DNA of 64,000 bases from DASQPA01 sp963757335. GTDB lineage: Bacteria; Acidobacteriota; Thermoanaerobaculia; Multivoradales; UBA5704. Below are positions 41,481 to 48,452 of the stretch, in pieces (the first letter of the stretch is position 1; each line of letters opens with the position of its first letter). The stretch spans positions 1 to 64,000 of the forward strand of contig CAVWRJ010000017.1 of the NCBI GenBank assembly GCA_963757335.1, in the 5' to 3' direction. Below the pieces are notes generated by a model, which was given only the letters and a program-made list of their open reading frames with translations, was not told the origin of the DNA and did no database searches. The translations under genes and the position numbers were made by a program.

Positions 41481-42551
41481 CTAGACCCTTCGAACTTTCG
41501 TGCCCGGTGCAGGCGCGATGTCTTCAGCTAGCTTCCACTCCACCTCAAAGCTTTGACCGGGTAAGATGCCTCCCTCAAAACGCCGGCTGAGGACGTGGTC
41601 TGTCTCGAAATCTCTTCGATGATTTAGGGAAATGTCTATATGCTTAACCTTCTCGGGGAAACTATTTGCCACATTGACGAACAAGTTGACCCCGGGGCGA
41701 AGTAAGACATAGGTATTCTTTCTTTCGGTTAGGCGTAAAACCTCCTCCCCGATATAATAAATTTTCGCACTACCTCTTGGTGGAATGCTAATGTTCCTCG
41801 AGAAAGATATAACCCTGTCCTCTTTGTCCACAATAAGTCTTTCGGTCCTTCGCTCGAGAAATCTATCTTTCAGATCCTTGACTAGATTCTGAAATCCGCT
41901 TCGAGGCCTTCTCAGCCAAGGAACGAGTTGCACTTTCCTGTCGTCAATTTCCAAGATAGGCAATTCGCCGACCGGTTGTGGGGGATCATCATCCGAGAAC
42001 AGAAGTGAATGCCTGTCTTCGACTATTGACTTTATCGAGTAGTCTCTCTTTGTGTCGGTAATGTTCCTGGCTGTGTAGCGAAGTTCTCTTCTGATCACGA
42101 CTAAGTTTTCGTCGATTAAACCTTCCTTGGTTTTGTAAGGGCAAATGGTTAACCCATATCGAATGTTCTCTCTAAAAACAGGCTCCTTTATCAGCATCGT
42201 GATTTCTTCAGCAAGTTCCTCCGGTAACATTGACTTGAGGGTAGATTGCCAGACGTTCGCTTGGACTTGTTCCAGGTGAAGATTCCGGAGACGGGCCTCG
42301 ACAATGAATACTGTCAATGAGACGATTAAAGCAATTGTAAGGTCATGAATGATGGTTTCCAGCCAATTATGAAGCGGAAAGTCTCCGAAAAGAGGTAGTA
42401 CACTGAACTGGAAGCTGTATAGAAAGAGTGCCCACGATACTATGAGCCCGTAAAACTGTATGCGAGTATGGTGTTCCTCCTCCGCCAAATGCTCCACCCA
42501 CTTCATAGCCACTTTCTCTTTCATAGCATGTCCTGAGTGTCCTCGATTCAT
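41481..42551 (-). CDS. Membrane protein of unknown function, AT-rich
   Basis: 356 residues, not recognised. Two transmembrane helices near the N-terminus (FYGLIVSWALFLYSFQFSVL and IIHDLTIALIVSLTVFIVEA) precede a soluble domain of ~260 residues. The composition (about half GC, AAA/GAA codons) is far from the surrounding genome, a sign of transfer. TAAAAT on the minus strand ends 6 bases before the ATG at 42551, suggesting a near-leaderless start. It resembles the effector layout of two-TM-anchored defence proteins, but no specific family can be named. Confidence 0.65.
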   Translation of the reverse strand: MNRGHSGHAMKEKVAMKWVEHLAEEEHHTRIQFYGLIVSWALFLYSFQFSVLPLFGDFPLHNWLETIIHDLTIALIVSLTVFIVEARLRNLHLEQVQANVWQSTLKSMLPEELAEEITMLIKEPVFRENIRYGLTICPYKTKEGLIDENLVVIRRELRYTARNITDTKRDYSIKSIVEDRHSLLFSDDDPPQPVGELPILEIDDRKVQLVPWLRRPRSGFQNLVKDLKDRFLERRTERLIVDKEDRVISFSRNISIPPRGSAKIYYIGEEVLRLTERKNTYVLLRPGVNLFVNVANSFPEKVKHIDISLNHRRDFETDHVLSRRFEGGILPGQSFEVEWKLAEDIAPAPGTKVRRV

Positions 42552-42733
42552 CCTTAAATTTTACTTGACACCCCTCGCGTGAAAGGCGATGGGATCAGAC
42601 AACGTGCGGGACCGCCACAGCCGCCAACCGTTCAACCAGCCGTCCTAATCGTGTAAGCTCGCCTTCGAACTGCCTGGGTCGACCATATGGCTCTTTCGAA
42701 TTCCTCTCCGCCTAGGACAGTTGCTAAGGTGCG

Positions 42734-44035
42734 CTAGCTCCGGCGCCGGCCCGGCTTCCCCGGCTTTCCTGCCAGGCGCTCCAGGGCGGCGCTCGCCTGC
42801 TGGATGAGCTCGAAGGTCGCACGGTCCCGGGCGAGCGCCTTGTGCAGCATCAGCAGCGCGGCGATCGCCTCCCGTTCCACCTGCACCCGGCTGAAGGCGG
42901 TGACCAGCTCGCCGACGAGGCCCTTGACCTCGGCGGTCCTGCCCTGCCGGAACCAGACCGCGGCGAGGTCGAGGCCGGTACCCGCGGCATGGTAGAAGAG
43001 GCCGGCCCTCTCAAAAGCCCGCTTGGCCTGCGCAAAGATCTGTTCGGCAGACGCGAAATCGCCCAGGCCCGCGGCGAGCCTGCCCTCGATCCAACGGAGC
43101 TTGAGGCGGTCCAGTCGGCCGGCCCGCACGTCGGCGATGGGGATCAGCAAGGTGAGGTAGTTCCGGGCCTGCTCGAAGTCGCCTTGCTGCTCGGTGACGA
43201 GGACGACGTTCTGGAGAGCCCGGTATACGAGGTCAGGATCCCGATCGCGGTCGATCTCGTTGAGCCCATCGGTGAGCAGTTGGACCGCAGCTTCCGGGCG
43301 ACCATCGTACCCGGAGAAGAGACCCATGCTGATCAGAGTCCGGCCTGCGCGATGCCGATCTCCGGCTTGAAGGAAGAGAGCGCGGGCCTTCTCAAGGCAC
43401 CGGAAGGCTTCCTCGAACCGTCGCTGGGAGGCGAAGAGGGAGGCCGCGACGTCGTCGAGCCGGGCGAGGAGGAGCGGCTCGCCGGTCCCCACTCTGCAGC
43501 GCTCGTAGGCCTGCTCCAGGGCGGACTCGGCCAGGGGCAGCTCGTCCGCCACCCGGTAGGCATTGGCGAGCTCGCCCCAGGCCCGGGCTTCGAGGTCCCG
43601 CAGCTGCTCCAGGCGGTAGGGCAGCCAGGACACGAGGCTCGCCACCTCGACCGCGATCTCGGCGAAGTGGACCATCTCCTGGGGATAGTCCTTGCGGAGC
43701 GCATGGCTCAGCTGGAGGAGGGTCTCGCAGAGGCTCCAGCTCGCGATCCGCCGTTTCTGGCGCACCGGGAAGCTTGAGAAGGGGCGCCGGCCGCTCGAGA
43801 TGTAGAAGGCCAGCCAACGCTCGGCCTCGGCCCCTTCCCGCACCCGGGCCCGGGCGGTGGCGAAGGCCGAGTCGATGGCTCCCTCGTACTCGTGCTCCGC
43901 CGGCCGCGGGAGCAGCGCCGCGGCGCAAGCTTCACAGCCCTGAAACATGTGAGCGACGACGGCTCGCGCGGCGCGGCGGGTGAGCCGGCCTTCGAGCAGG
44001 TCCGCGACGCTGGTGGACGTGAGGTGCTCGCTCAA
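42734..44035 (-). CDS. Zinc-finger/TPR protein
   Basis: 433 residues. The N-terminal 50 residues look like an anti-sigma-type zinc-binding domain (VVAHMFQGCEACAAALL, H-x4-C-x2-C). The rest is a superhelix of TPR-like helix pairs (AESALEQAYERCR, AFRCLEKARALFLQAGDRHRAG, QARNYLTLLIP, AEQIFAQAKRAFERAG). Similar ZnF-TPR proteins are multi-copy near XRE genes in Acidobacteriota (recollection, not checked). Cytoplasmic scaffold or signalling role inferred. Confidence 0.75.
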   Translation of the reverse strand: MSEHLTSTSVADLLEGRLTRRAARAVVAHMFQGCEACAAALLPRPAEHEYEGAIDSAFATARARVREGAEAERWLAFYISSGRRPFSSFPVRQKRRIASWSLCETLLQLSHALRKDYPQEMVHFAEIAVEVASLVSWLPYRLEQLRDLEARAWGELANAYRVADELPLAESALEQAYERCRVGTGEPLLLARLDDVAASLFASQRRFEEAFRCLEKARALFLQAGDRHRAGRTLISMGLFSGYDGRPEAAVQLLTDGLNEIDRDRDPDLVYRALQNVVLVTEQQGDFEQARNYLTLLIPIADVRAGRLDRLKLRWIEGRLAAGLGDFASAEQIFAQAKRAFERAGLFYHAAGTGLDLAAVWFRQGRTAEVKGLVGELVTAFSRVQVEREAIAALLMLHKALARDRATFELIQQASAALERLAGKPGKPGRRRS

Positions 44036-44153
44036 GGGACCTCCAGACAGGTCTTGCTCGGTAACGGTAGTCCGGTAAGTATCTCACATTCTGTATTGGA
44101 AACACCTCTGGCGGGAACGCGGGGGCGGTCGCCGGCCGCCCCCGCGGCGGATC

Positions 44154-44474
44154 CTAGTGGCCGCCGTTGGGGTCGAGGCCAGGTCCCATGTCGGTCGTCG
44201 TCGGGACCGGGGCCGGAGGCGTGCCGGTGGTCCTGACGCCATTAGGGTCGATGCCCGGCCCAGAAGCTGCCCAGAGCCGGGAGAGGCTCGGCACTCCGGG
44301 AACCCAACTGCCGAGCCAGTCCCAGGCGCTCTCCAAAAGCCCCGGTTGCGGGAGGACGTGCCGGGTTTCGCCGTGGCGGGAGACCCGGGCCGCTCCCGGC
44401 TGGGCTCCGGCAAGGCCGAGAGCGGCGGCCAGGATGAGGGTGATCCCGAGCTGACGAAGACGGTGGTGAGACAT
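44154..44474 (-). CDS. Small exported protein with GPGxDPNG motifs
   Basis: 106 residues: signal peptide (GITLILAAALGLAGAQPGA), then a short mature part ending with two copies of GPGIDPNG / GPGLDPNG. AGGAGG lies 5 bases before the ATG at 44474. It precedes the ZnF-TPR gene by 119 bases on the same strand. Not assigned to a family; the repeated motif may bind calcium or serve as a sorting signal (speculative). Confidence 0.65.
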   Translation of the reverse strand: MSHHRLRQLGITLILAAALGLAGAQPGAARVSRHGETRHVLPQPGLLESAWDWLGSWVPGVPSLSRLWAASGPGIDPNGVRTTGTPPAPVPTTTDMGPGLDPNGGH

Positions 44475-44674
44475 GAAACCTCCTGGGCCGTGGGACGTCG
44501 AGAGGCCGGCATGGCCCCCGGCGCCCGCGACACGGTGCGGATGACCTAGTGTCGCAAGAGCCGCGCACATTGTCCCACTCCAAGCGGGCAAAAGTGCCCG
44601 GTTCGCGACTTTCCACTCTCCGCAACAAAGGTCTTCCTACCAGCAACCCCGGCGCGGGGAGCCGAAACCGGGCC

Positions 44675-44750
44675 AATCTGGCGACTGTTTCGGAAAATCT
44701 GGGCAATAGGTCCTGTTTCGCTTGACGCCTCGGCAGGCCGAACGTAGCCT
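44675..44750. promoter_or_regulatory. XRE operator repeats and promoter
   Basis: AATCTGG...CTGTTTCG occurs twice (44675-44692 and 44696-44720), with an inverted CGAAAC at 44663. TTGACG (44722-44727), 17-base spacer, TAGCCT (44745-44750) follows and drives the XRE gene at 44801. Confidence 0.55.
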
Positions 44751-44800
44751 CGCAACTGCCGCCGAACGGCCCAACCGATCGGCAGGGAGGACGAGGGGAC

Positions 44801-45154
44801 ATGCCGAAAGCGGATGAAGAGCTGCGCCGGGCCTTTGCCGATCGGGTCAACCGGTTGCGGGAGGCGAAAGGGCTGTCGTGGAAAGAGCTCGCCGCCAAGG
44901 TGGGCACGAACGTCTCGTCGCTCTCCCGCTGGGGGCGGACGCGCACCGGGCCGCGGATGGAATCGATCGTCGCTCTGAGCCTGGTGCTCGGGGTCACCAC
45001 CGACTACCTGCTGACCGGCAGAGGGCCGGTGACCTCTGCGGACGTGCGGCTCTCGACCCTCAAGGAGGCCATCGAGCAGACCCCCCGCGTGCTGAGAGAA
45101 GCCCTGGCCGGCGCGCTCCTCGGGCAGCCGGCCGAATCCGCCGTTCACAAGTGA
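44801..45154 (+). CDS. XRE-family transcriptional regulator
   Basis: 117 residues: HTH_3 domain (residues 10-65) FADRVNRLREAKGLSWKELA, KVGTNVSSLSRWGRTRTGPRM, ESIVALSLVLGVTTDYLL. The rest is a short helical tail. GGAGG precedes the ATG. Its gene is 11 bases before the next and divergent from the exported-protein gene. Operator-like direct repeats upstream fit autoregulation. Confidence 0.88.
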   Translation: MPKADEELRRAFADRVNRLREAKGLSWKELAAKVGTNVSSLSRWGRTRTGPRMESIVALSLVLGVTTDYLLTGRGPVTSADVRLSTLKEAIEQTPRVLREALAGALLGQPAESAVHK

Positions 45155-45165
45155 GGAGGGAAACG

Positions 45166-45594
45166 ATGAAAAAGCAGGAGCCACAAGTGGCGACCGAGGA
45201 GGAGCAGGCGCGTCTGCTCCAGACGTCCGATGCGTTCCGGGAAACCTTTCTCTTTCTTTTCGATCCGGAGGATGCCCAGGTGTTCCGGCAGTTCGTCGAC
45301 GTGATCGAGGACCGGCTGCTCGCCCGCTCCACCTACGGAGAGAGACATCCTCACTTCTCCTACACCTTGGCGGAGATGCTCGCCGTGACGGCGGATCTCT
45401 CGTTCCTCAAAACCTTTCTTCAGAATGTGGCGGCCGAGCGGCAGTTGAGCGAGCTCAACGCCACCGAGCAGAGCCTGGCGGAGCTGGCCGAACGGATGGC
45501 GCCCCAGGTCGCCGCCCTCGCCGGGGTGTTGGAGCGGGAGATCGAGCAGCTGATCCGCGACGATGAGGACGGTTCTCCGGCCGGCGAATCCTAG
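45166..45594 (+). CDS. Hypothetical protein partnered with XRE regulator
   Basis: 142 residues, all-helical, acidic, not recognised (FRETFLFLFDPEDAQVFRQF; ELAERMAPQVAALAGVLERE). GAGGAGGGAAAC is directly upstream of the ATG. Coupled in one operon with the XRE gene; a helical binding partner is likely. Confidence 0.65.
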   Translation: MKKQEPQVATEEEQARLLQTSDAFRETFLFLFDPEDAQVFRQFVDVIEDRLLARSTYGERHPHFSYTLAEMLAVTADLSFLKTFLQNVAAERQLSELNATEQSLAELAERMAPQVAALAGVLEREIEQLIRDDEDGSPAGES

Positions 45595-45715
45595 CCCCTC
45601 CAAACAAATTTATTTTGTCTCCTCGTTTTTGTCGCTTTCTCGGGTGTTCCCCTGAGAGACTGTGTTCGCCCCGGAGCCATGGAGGCACCGGGCGATCGAA
45701 CGAAGGAGATGCGAT

Positions 45716-46102
45716 ATGAAGACGGAGCAAAAGGATGTCGCCGTTTCGAGAGCGAAGTTGGCCAGGCCGAGCCGCGGGAGAGTGGAGCGGCTGAAGCCGG
45801 AACGGGTCCAGGAGGGGCTGTCGATTCGAAAGACGGTCCGGCGCATCGAGGTGATGGAGCGCCTCGATCGGCTGCCCGGCTGGAAGCTCGCCCCGGAGCG
45901 CCGGGCGATCCGCAAGGTGCGCAAATTCGTCGACCCCCAGGCCGCCGCGGCCTACGCCGCTTTCGTCGTCCAGGTGGCGGCCGGCCGCCGCGCGCCGCTG
46001 GGGATCGCGGTTACGAACGGCCAACTCGTCGTCACTCTCTACGGCCGCCCCGACCGCGGGATCTCCGGGACTCTCCTGGATCTCGCGGCGGATCTCGGCT
46101 AA
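45716..46102 (+). CDS. Pterin-carbinolamine-dehydratase-like protein
   Basis: 128 residues. A basic N-terminal 45 residues is followed by a domain with the PCD/DCoH outline: LPGWKLAPERRAIRKVRKF, DPQAAAAYAAFVVQVAAG, LVVTLYGRPDRGISGTLLDLAADLG. The catalytic His pair of the family (HHP) is replaced by RRAPLG, so dehydratase activity is unlikely; a dimerising or regulatory role fits better. The family link is by pattern only. Confidence 0.5.
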   Translation: MKTEQKDVAVSRAKLARPSRGRVERLKPERVQEGLSIRKTVRRIEVMERLDRLPGWKLAPERRAIRKVRKFVDPQAAAAYAAFVVQVAAGRRAPLGIAVTNGQLVVTLYGRPDRGISGTLLDLAADLG

Positions 46103-46151
46103 CGAAAACGATCACCCTAAAACCACGACAACTTCAGAAAGGAAAACGATC

Positions 46152-46622
46152 ATGGCTACGACGCCCAATCCCAGTCCCAATCCCAATCCCAGCCCCAACC
46201 CGCAGCCGAAGAAGAAGAACAAGCCCAGCGCCTTCGCCGACGTCCTCCAGCAGTGGGATTCGCTGCTCGCCGCGGTGGCGGACCGTGCGCCGGACCTGGC
46301 GTCCGTCGAGCCGCACCGGGCGGCGCTCGCCGACACCCTGGACAAGGCCAAGAAGGCCAAGGGAGTCCAGGATTCGCACGGGGCGAGCCGGCAGACCACG
46401 ACCCAGACCTTGAAAGAGATCCTGGTCGAGGGCAAGGACCAGGCGATCCGTCTGCGCGGTGCGATCCGGGCCGAGCTGGGCCCCACGACCGAGCAGCTGA
46501 CGCAGTTCGGCATCCGTCCGCTCCGCCGCCGGCCGTTGCGCCACAAGACCGCGGCCCCCACTCCGCCCCCGGCATCCCAGCCGGAGCTCCAGAAGGCGAA
46601 GGCGGGACAGGGGACCGAGTAG
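46152..46622 (+). CDS. Hypothetical protein with Pro/Asn start
   Basis: 156 residues, not recognised. NPSPNPNPSPNPQPKKKNK low-complexity start (12-bp DNA repeats AATCCCAGTCCC type), a helical middle (LQQWDSLLAAVADRAPDLASVE), and a Lys/Arg/Pro-rich end. AAAGGAAAACG precedes the ATG. A strong terminator follows, closing the XRE-led run of four genes. Confidence 0.6.
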   Translation: MATTPNPSPNPNPSPNPQPKKKNKPSAFADVLQQWDSLLAAVADRAPDLASVEPHRAALADTLDKAKKAKGVQDSHGASRQTTTQTLKEILVEGKDQAIRLRGAIRAELGPTTEQLTQFGIRPLRRRPLRHKTAAPTPPPASQPELQKAKAGQGTE

Positions 46623-46654
46623 GAGTGAGGGTAAGCAGGGCTCTACCGAAGTAA

Positions 46655-46694
46655 ACCCCTTGTGCGTGCCCGGGCGCGCACAAGGGGTGGTTTC
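46655..46694 (+). terminator. Rho-independent terminator
   Basis: ACCCCTTGTGCG (46655-46666) pairs with CGCACAAGGGGT (46677-46688), extended inside by GC; followed by GGTTTC. It closes the operon ending at 46622. Confidence 0.75.
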
Positions 46695-46804
46695 GCCAGA
46701 TCTCGTAGGGCCTCCCCGCTCGCTTTAAGGCGCTGCGGCGCTGTGGGGCTCCCGAAGCCGGAGGAACTCTCCACGCGGTACATAGGTACCACCCTAAACG
46801 GAAC

Positions 46805-46921
46805 CTATCGGGGGCGCTCTACCGGCTGGTGGTGTGGATCAACTACGGGTATCGGGTAGTCTACATACGCTTCCTTGGTACTCACTCCCAATACGACGAG
46901 ATCGATGCGCAGAGAATCTGA
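46805..46921 (+). pseudogene. HigB toxin C-terminal remnant
   Basis: An in-frame stretch without start reads LYRLVVWINYGYRVVYIRF and ends GTHSQYDEIDAQRI, the final third of HigB-2/RelE-type toxins. The upstream part has no toxin homology and several stops. The antitoxin follows intact after 12 bases. Confidence 0.8.
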
Positions 46922-46933
46922 AGGAGCAAGCGA

Positions 46934-47305
46934 ATGGACGTCAAGCCGATCAAAACCGAAGAGGACTATCGAGCGACCCTCCGCGAGATCGAGACGCTGA
47001 TGAGGGCCGAACCCGAGTCCCCCGAAGGGGAGCGGCTCGACGTTCTGGTAACGTTGATCGAAGCCTATGAGCGTCGGCATTTCCCGCTGGATCTGCCCGA
47101 TCCCATGGCGGCCATCAAGTTTGTGATGGATCAGCGCGGGCTGACGGTCAAGGATCTCGAACCGATGATCGGCCACTCCAATCGCGTGTACGAAATTCTC
47201 GGCCACAAGCGGCCGCTCACTCTCAAGATGATCTGGAAGTTACACAACGGACTGGGTATTCCGGCGGAATGCCTGATTAAGCAGCCGGGGAGCCGGGCCG
47301 CGTAG
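46934..47305 (+). CDS. higA: HigA-type antitoxin
   Basis: 123 residues: the HigA-like N-terminus (VKPIKTEEDYRATLREIETLM), DPMAAIKFVMDQRGLTVKDL and an HTH with MIGHSNRVYEILGHKRPLTL. AAGGAG is 7 bases before the ATG. Toxin partner is truncated to a remnant, so it is an orphan antitoxin, possibly kept for protection against related toxins or as a repressor. Confidence 0.88.
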   Translation: MDVKPIKTEEDYRATLREIETLMRAEPESPEGERLDVLVTLIEAYERRHFPLDLPDPMAAIKFVMDQRGLTVKDLEPMIGHSNRVYEILGHKRPLTLKMIWKLHNGLGIPAECLIKQPGSRAA

Positions 47306-47381
47306 GGGCCCATACAGTCGGATCCAACGCTCGGGCATCAGGAAGGCGCGCGTACGCCTACCGTGCCGCTCCGTCCTCCTC

Positions 47382-47759
47382 CTACCAGCTCAGCCGGCGA
47401 AGACCTTCGACCTCGTCGAAGTGGCCATCGCGGGTGACTACCGGCTGATGATGTTGTAGCGCCAGGGCGGAGATCCAGACATCGTTCTCCGGAAGCGGGC
47501 GGCCTCTCCCGCGGAGCTCTTCTCTCACGTGCGAGTAGACCTCGGCTGTGGCCTCGTCGACAAGCAGCACGACGGACTCCCGGACGAGCGTGGCAAGGAG
47601 GCGCTCGAGAGACTCGCGATGGCGGGACCGGAGCAGGCCGAAGCGATACTCGCCGATCACGATGACGGGTAGATGGTGACGTGCTTGGGCGGAGAGGAGA
47701 TCTCCGAGGGCTGCATCGCCGGCAAGGAGTGCCGAGACAGCGTTGGTGTCCAGGATCAC
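47382..47759 (-). CDS. vapC: VapC-type PIN-domain toxin
   Basis: 125 residues: MILDTNAVSALLAGD, Glu in VIVIGEYRFGLL, LPENDVWISALA, and VVTRDGHFDEV. A compact VapC with all four acidic sites. Overlaps the antitoxin stop by 4 bases. Confidence 0.9.
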   Translation of the reverse strand: MILDTNAVSALLAGDAALGDLLSAQARHHLPVIVIGEYRFGLLRSRHRESLERLLATLVRESVVLLVDEATAEVYSHVREELRGRGRPLPENDVWISALALQHHQPVVTRDGHFDEVEGLRRLSW

Positions 47760-48007
47760 CGCCAGGCTTCCGGGTCGATGCGCTCGAATTCTTCGGCGAC
47801 GATCCGGTCGACCTCTTCGGTCTCCTCGCGGCGAGCTTTTCCGAAGACGCTACGCCAGCCACTCTCCGGCGGCGCTGGGCCCGTTCCACTCGTGAGGTGA
47901 GCCCGCAGGGCCGCCATCACAAAGTCTTTAAGACTCTCGCCACGGAGGGCTGCGGTGGCTTTCGTCTGCCGGAACAGGTCGTCGGGGATCTCCAGGGTCG
48001 TCTTCAT
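47756..48007 (-). CDS. vapB: VapB-type RHH antitoxin
   Basis: 83 residues: MKTTLEIPDDLFRQTKATAA then RGESLKDFVMAALRAHL, a ribbon-helix-helix domain, followed by the acidic toxin-binding tail. Upstream, CATATTTACGG (48022) and CATGTTTACGG (48035) are direct repeats 13 bp apart and may be the operator. Confidence 0.87.
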   Translation of the reverse strand: MKTTLEIPDDLFRQTKATAALRGESLKDFVMAALRAHLTSGTGPAPPESGWRSVFGKARREETEEVDRIVAEEFERIDPEAWR

Positions 48008-48101
48008 GATTCCCATTTTCCCATATTTACGGGCCATGTTTACGGAGAGAATGGCCAACTTCATCCCCCGTGAGGGTTCCAGGCCGTACTCGGCCTCTCC
48101 G

Positions 48102-48131
48102 TTGACAGCCACCGCTGCTCTTTGCTAGCCT
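48102..48131 (+). promoter_or_regulatory. Promoter of tRNA-Val pair
   Basis: TTGACA (48102-48107), 18-base spacer, TAGCCT (48126-48131), about 47 bases before the first tRNA. Confidence 0.6.
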
Positions 48132-48177
48132 TCACCTCCTCTTGACGGCCGGGTGGTCCGCCGGGAGGGGAATTCAT

Positions 48178-48254
48178 AGGCCCTTAGCTCAGTTGGTTAG
48201 AGCGCTACGTTGACATCGTAGAGGTCAGCGGTTCAAGTCCGCTAGGGCCTACCA
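48178..48254 (+). tRNA. tRNA-Val (GAC)
   Basis: 77 bases with encoded CCA. Acceptor AGGCCCT pairs with AGGGCCT; anticodon stem CTACG/CGTAG with loop TTGACAT, anticodon GAC at 48212-48214; T-loop GGTTCAAGTCC. Confidence 0.95.
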
Positions 48255-48311
48255 TCGACTGTACCGGAAAACCCGGAGAGATCCCGGAGAGACTTCTCAA
48301 GCCTCATGTTC

Positions 48312-48388
48312 AGGCGCTTAGCTCAGCTGGTTAGAGCGCTACCTTCACACGGTAGAGGTCATCGGTTCGAGTCCGATAGCGCCTACCA
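48312..48388 (+). tRNA. tRNA-Val (CAC)
   Basis: 77 bases with encoded CCA. Acceptor AGGCGCT/AGCGCCT; anticodon stem CTACC/GGTAG with loop TTCACAC, anticodon CAC at 48346-48348; T-loop GGTTCGAGTCC. Shares D-arm and overall layout with the preceding tRNA-Val. Confidence 0.95.
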
Positions 48389-48452
48389 CCCTTCCCGCTC
48401 GTGATCTGTCCCGCGGGCGCTCGCCCGAACACTTCCATTCTTTAGCAGCGCT

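Noticed and set aside
48178..48388. tRNA-Val genes as a proven attachment site of the accessory region
   Set aside because: No duplicated tRNA 3' end was found elsewhere in the window and no integrase is present, so this remains only a positional coincidence.
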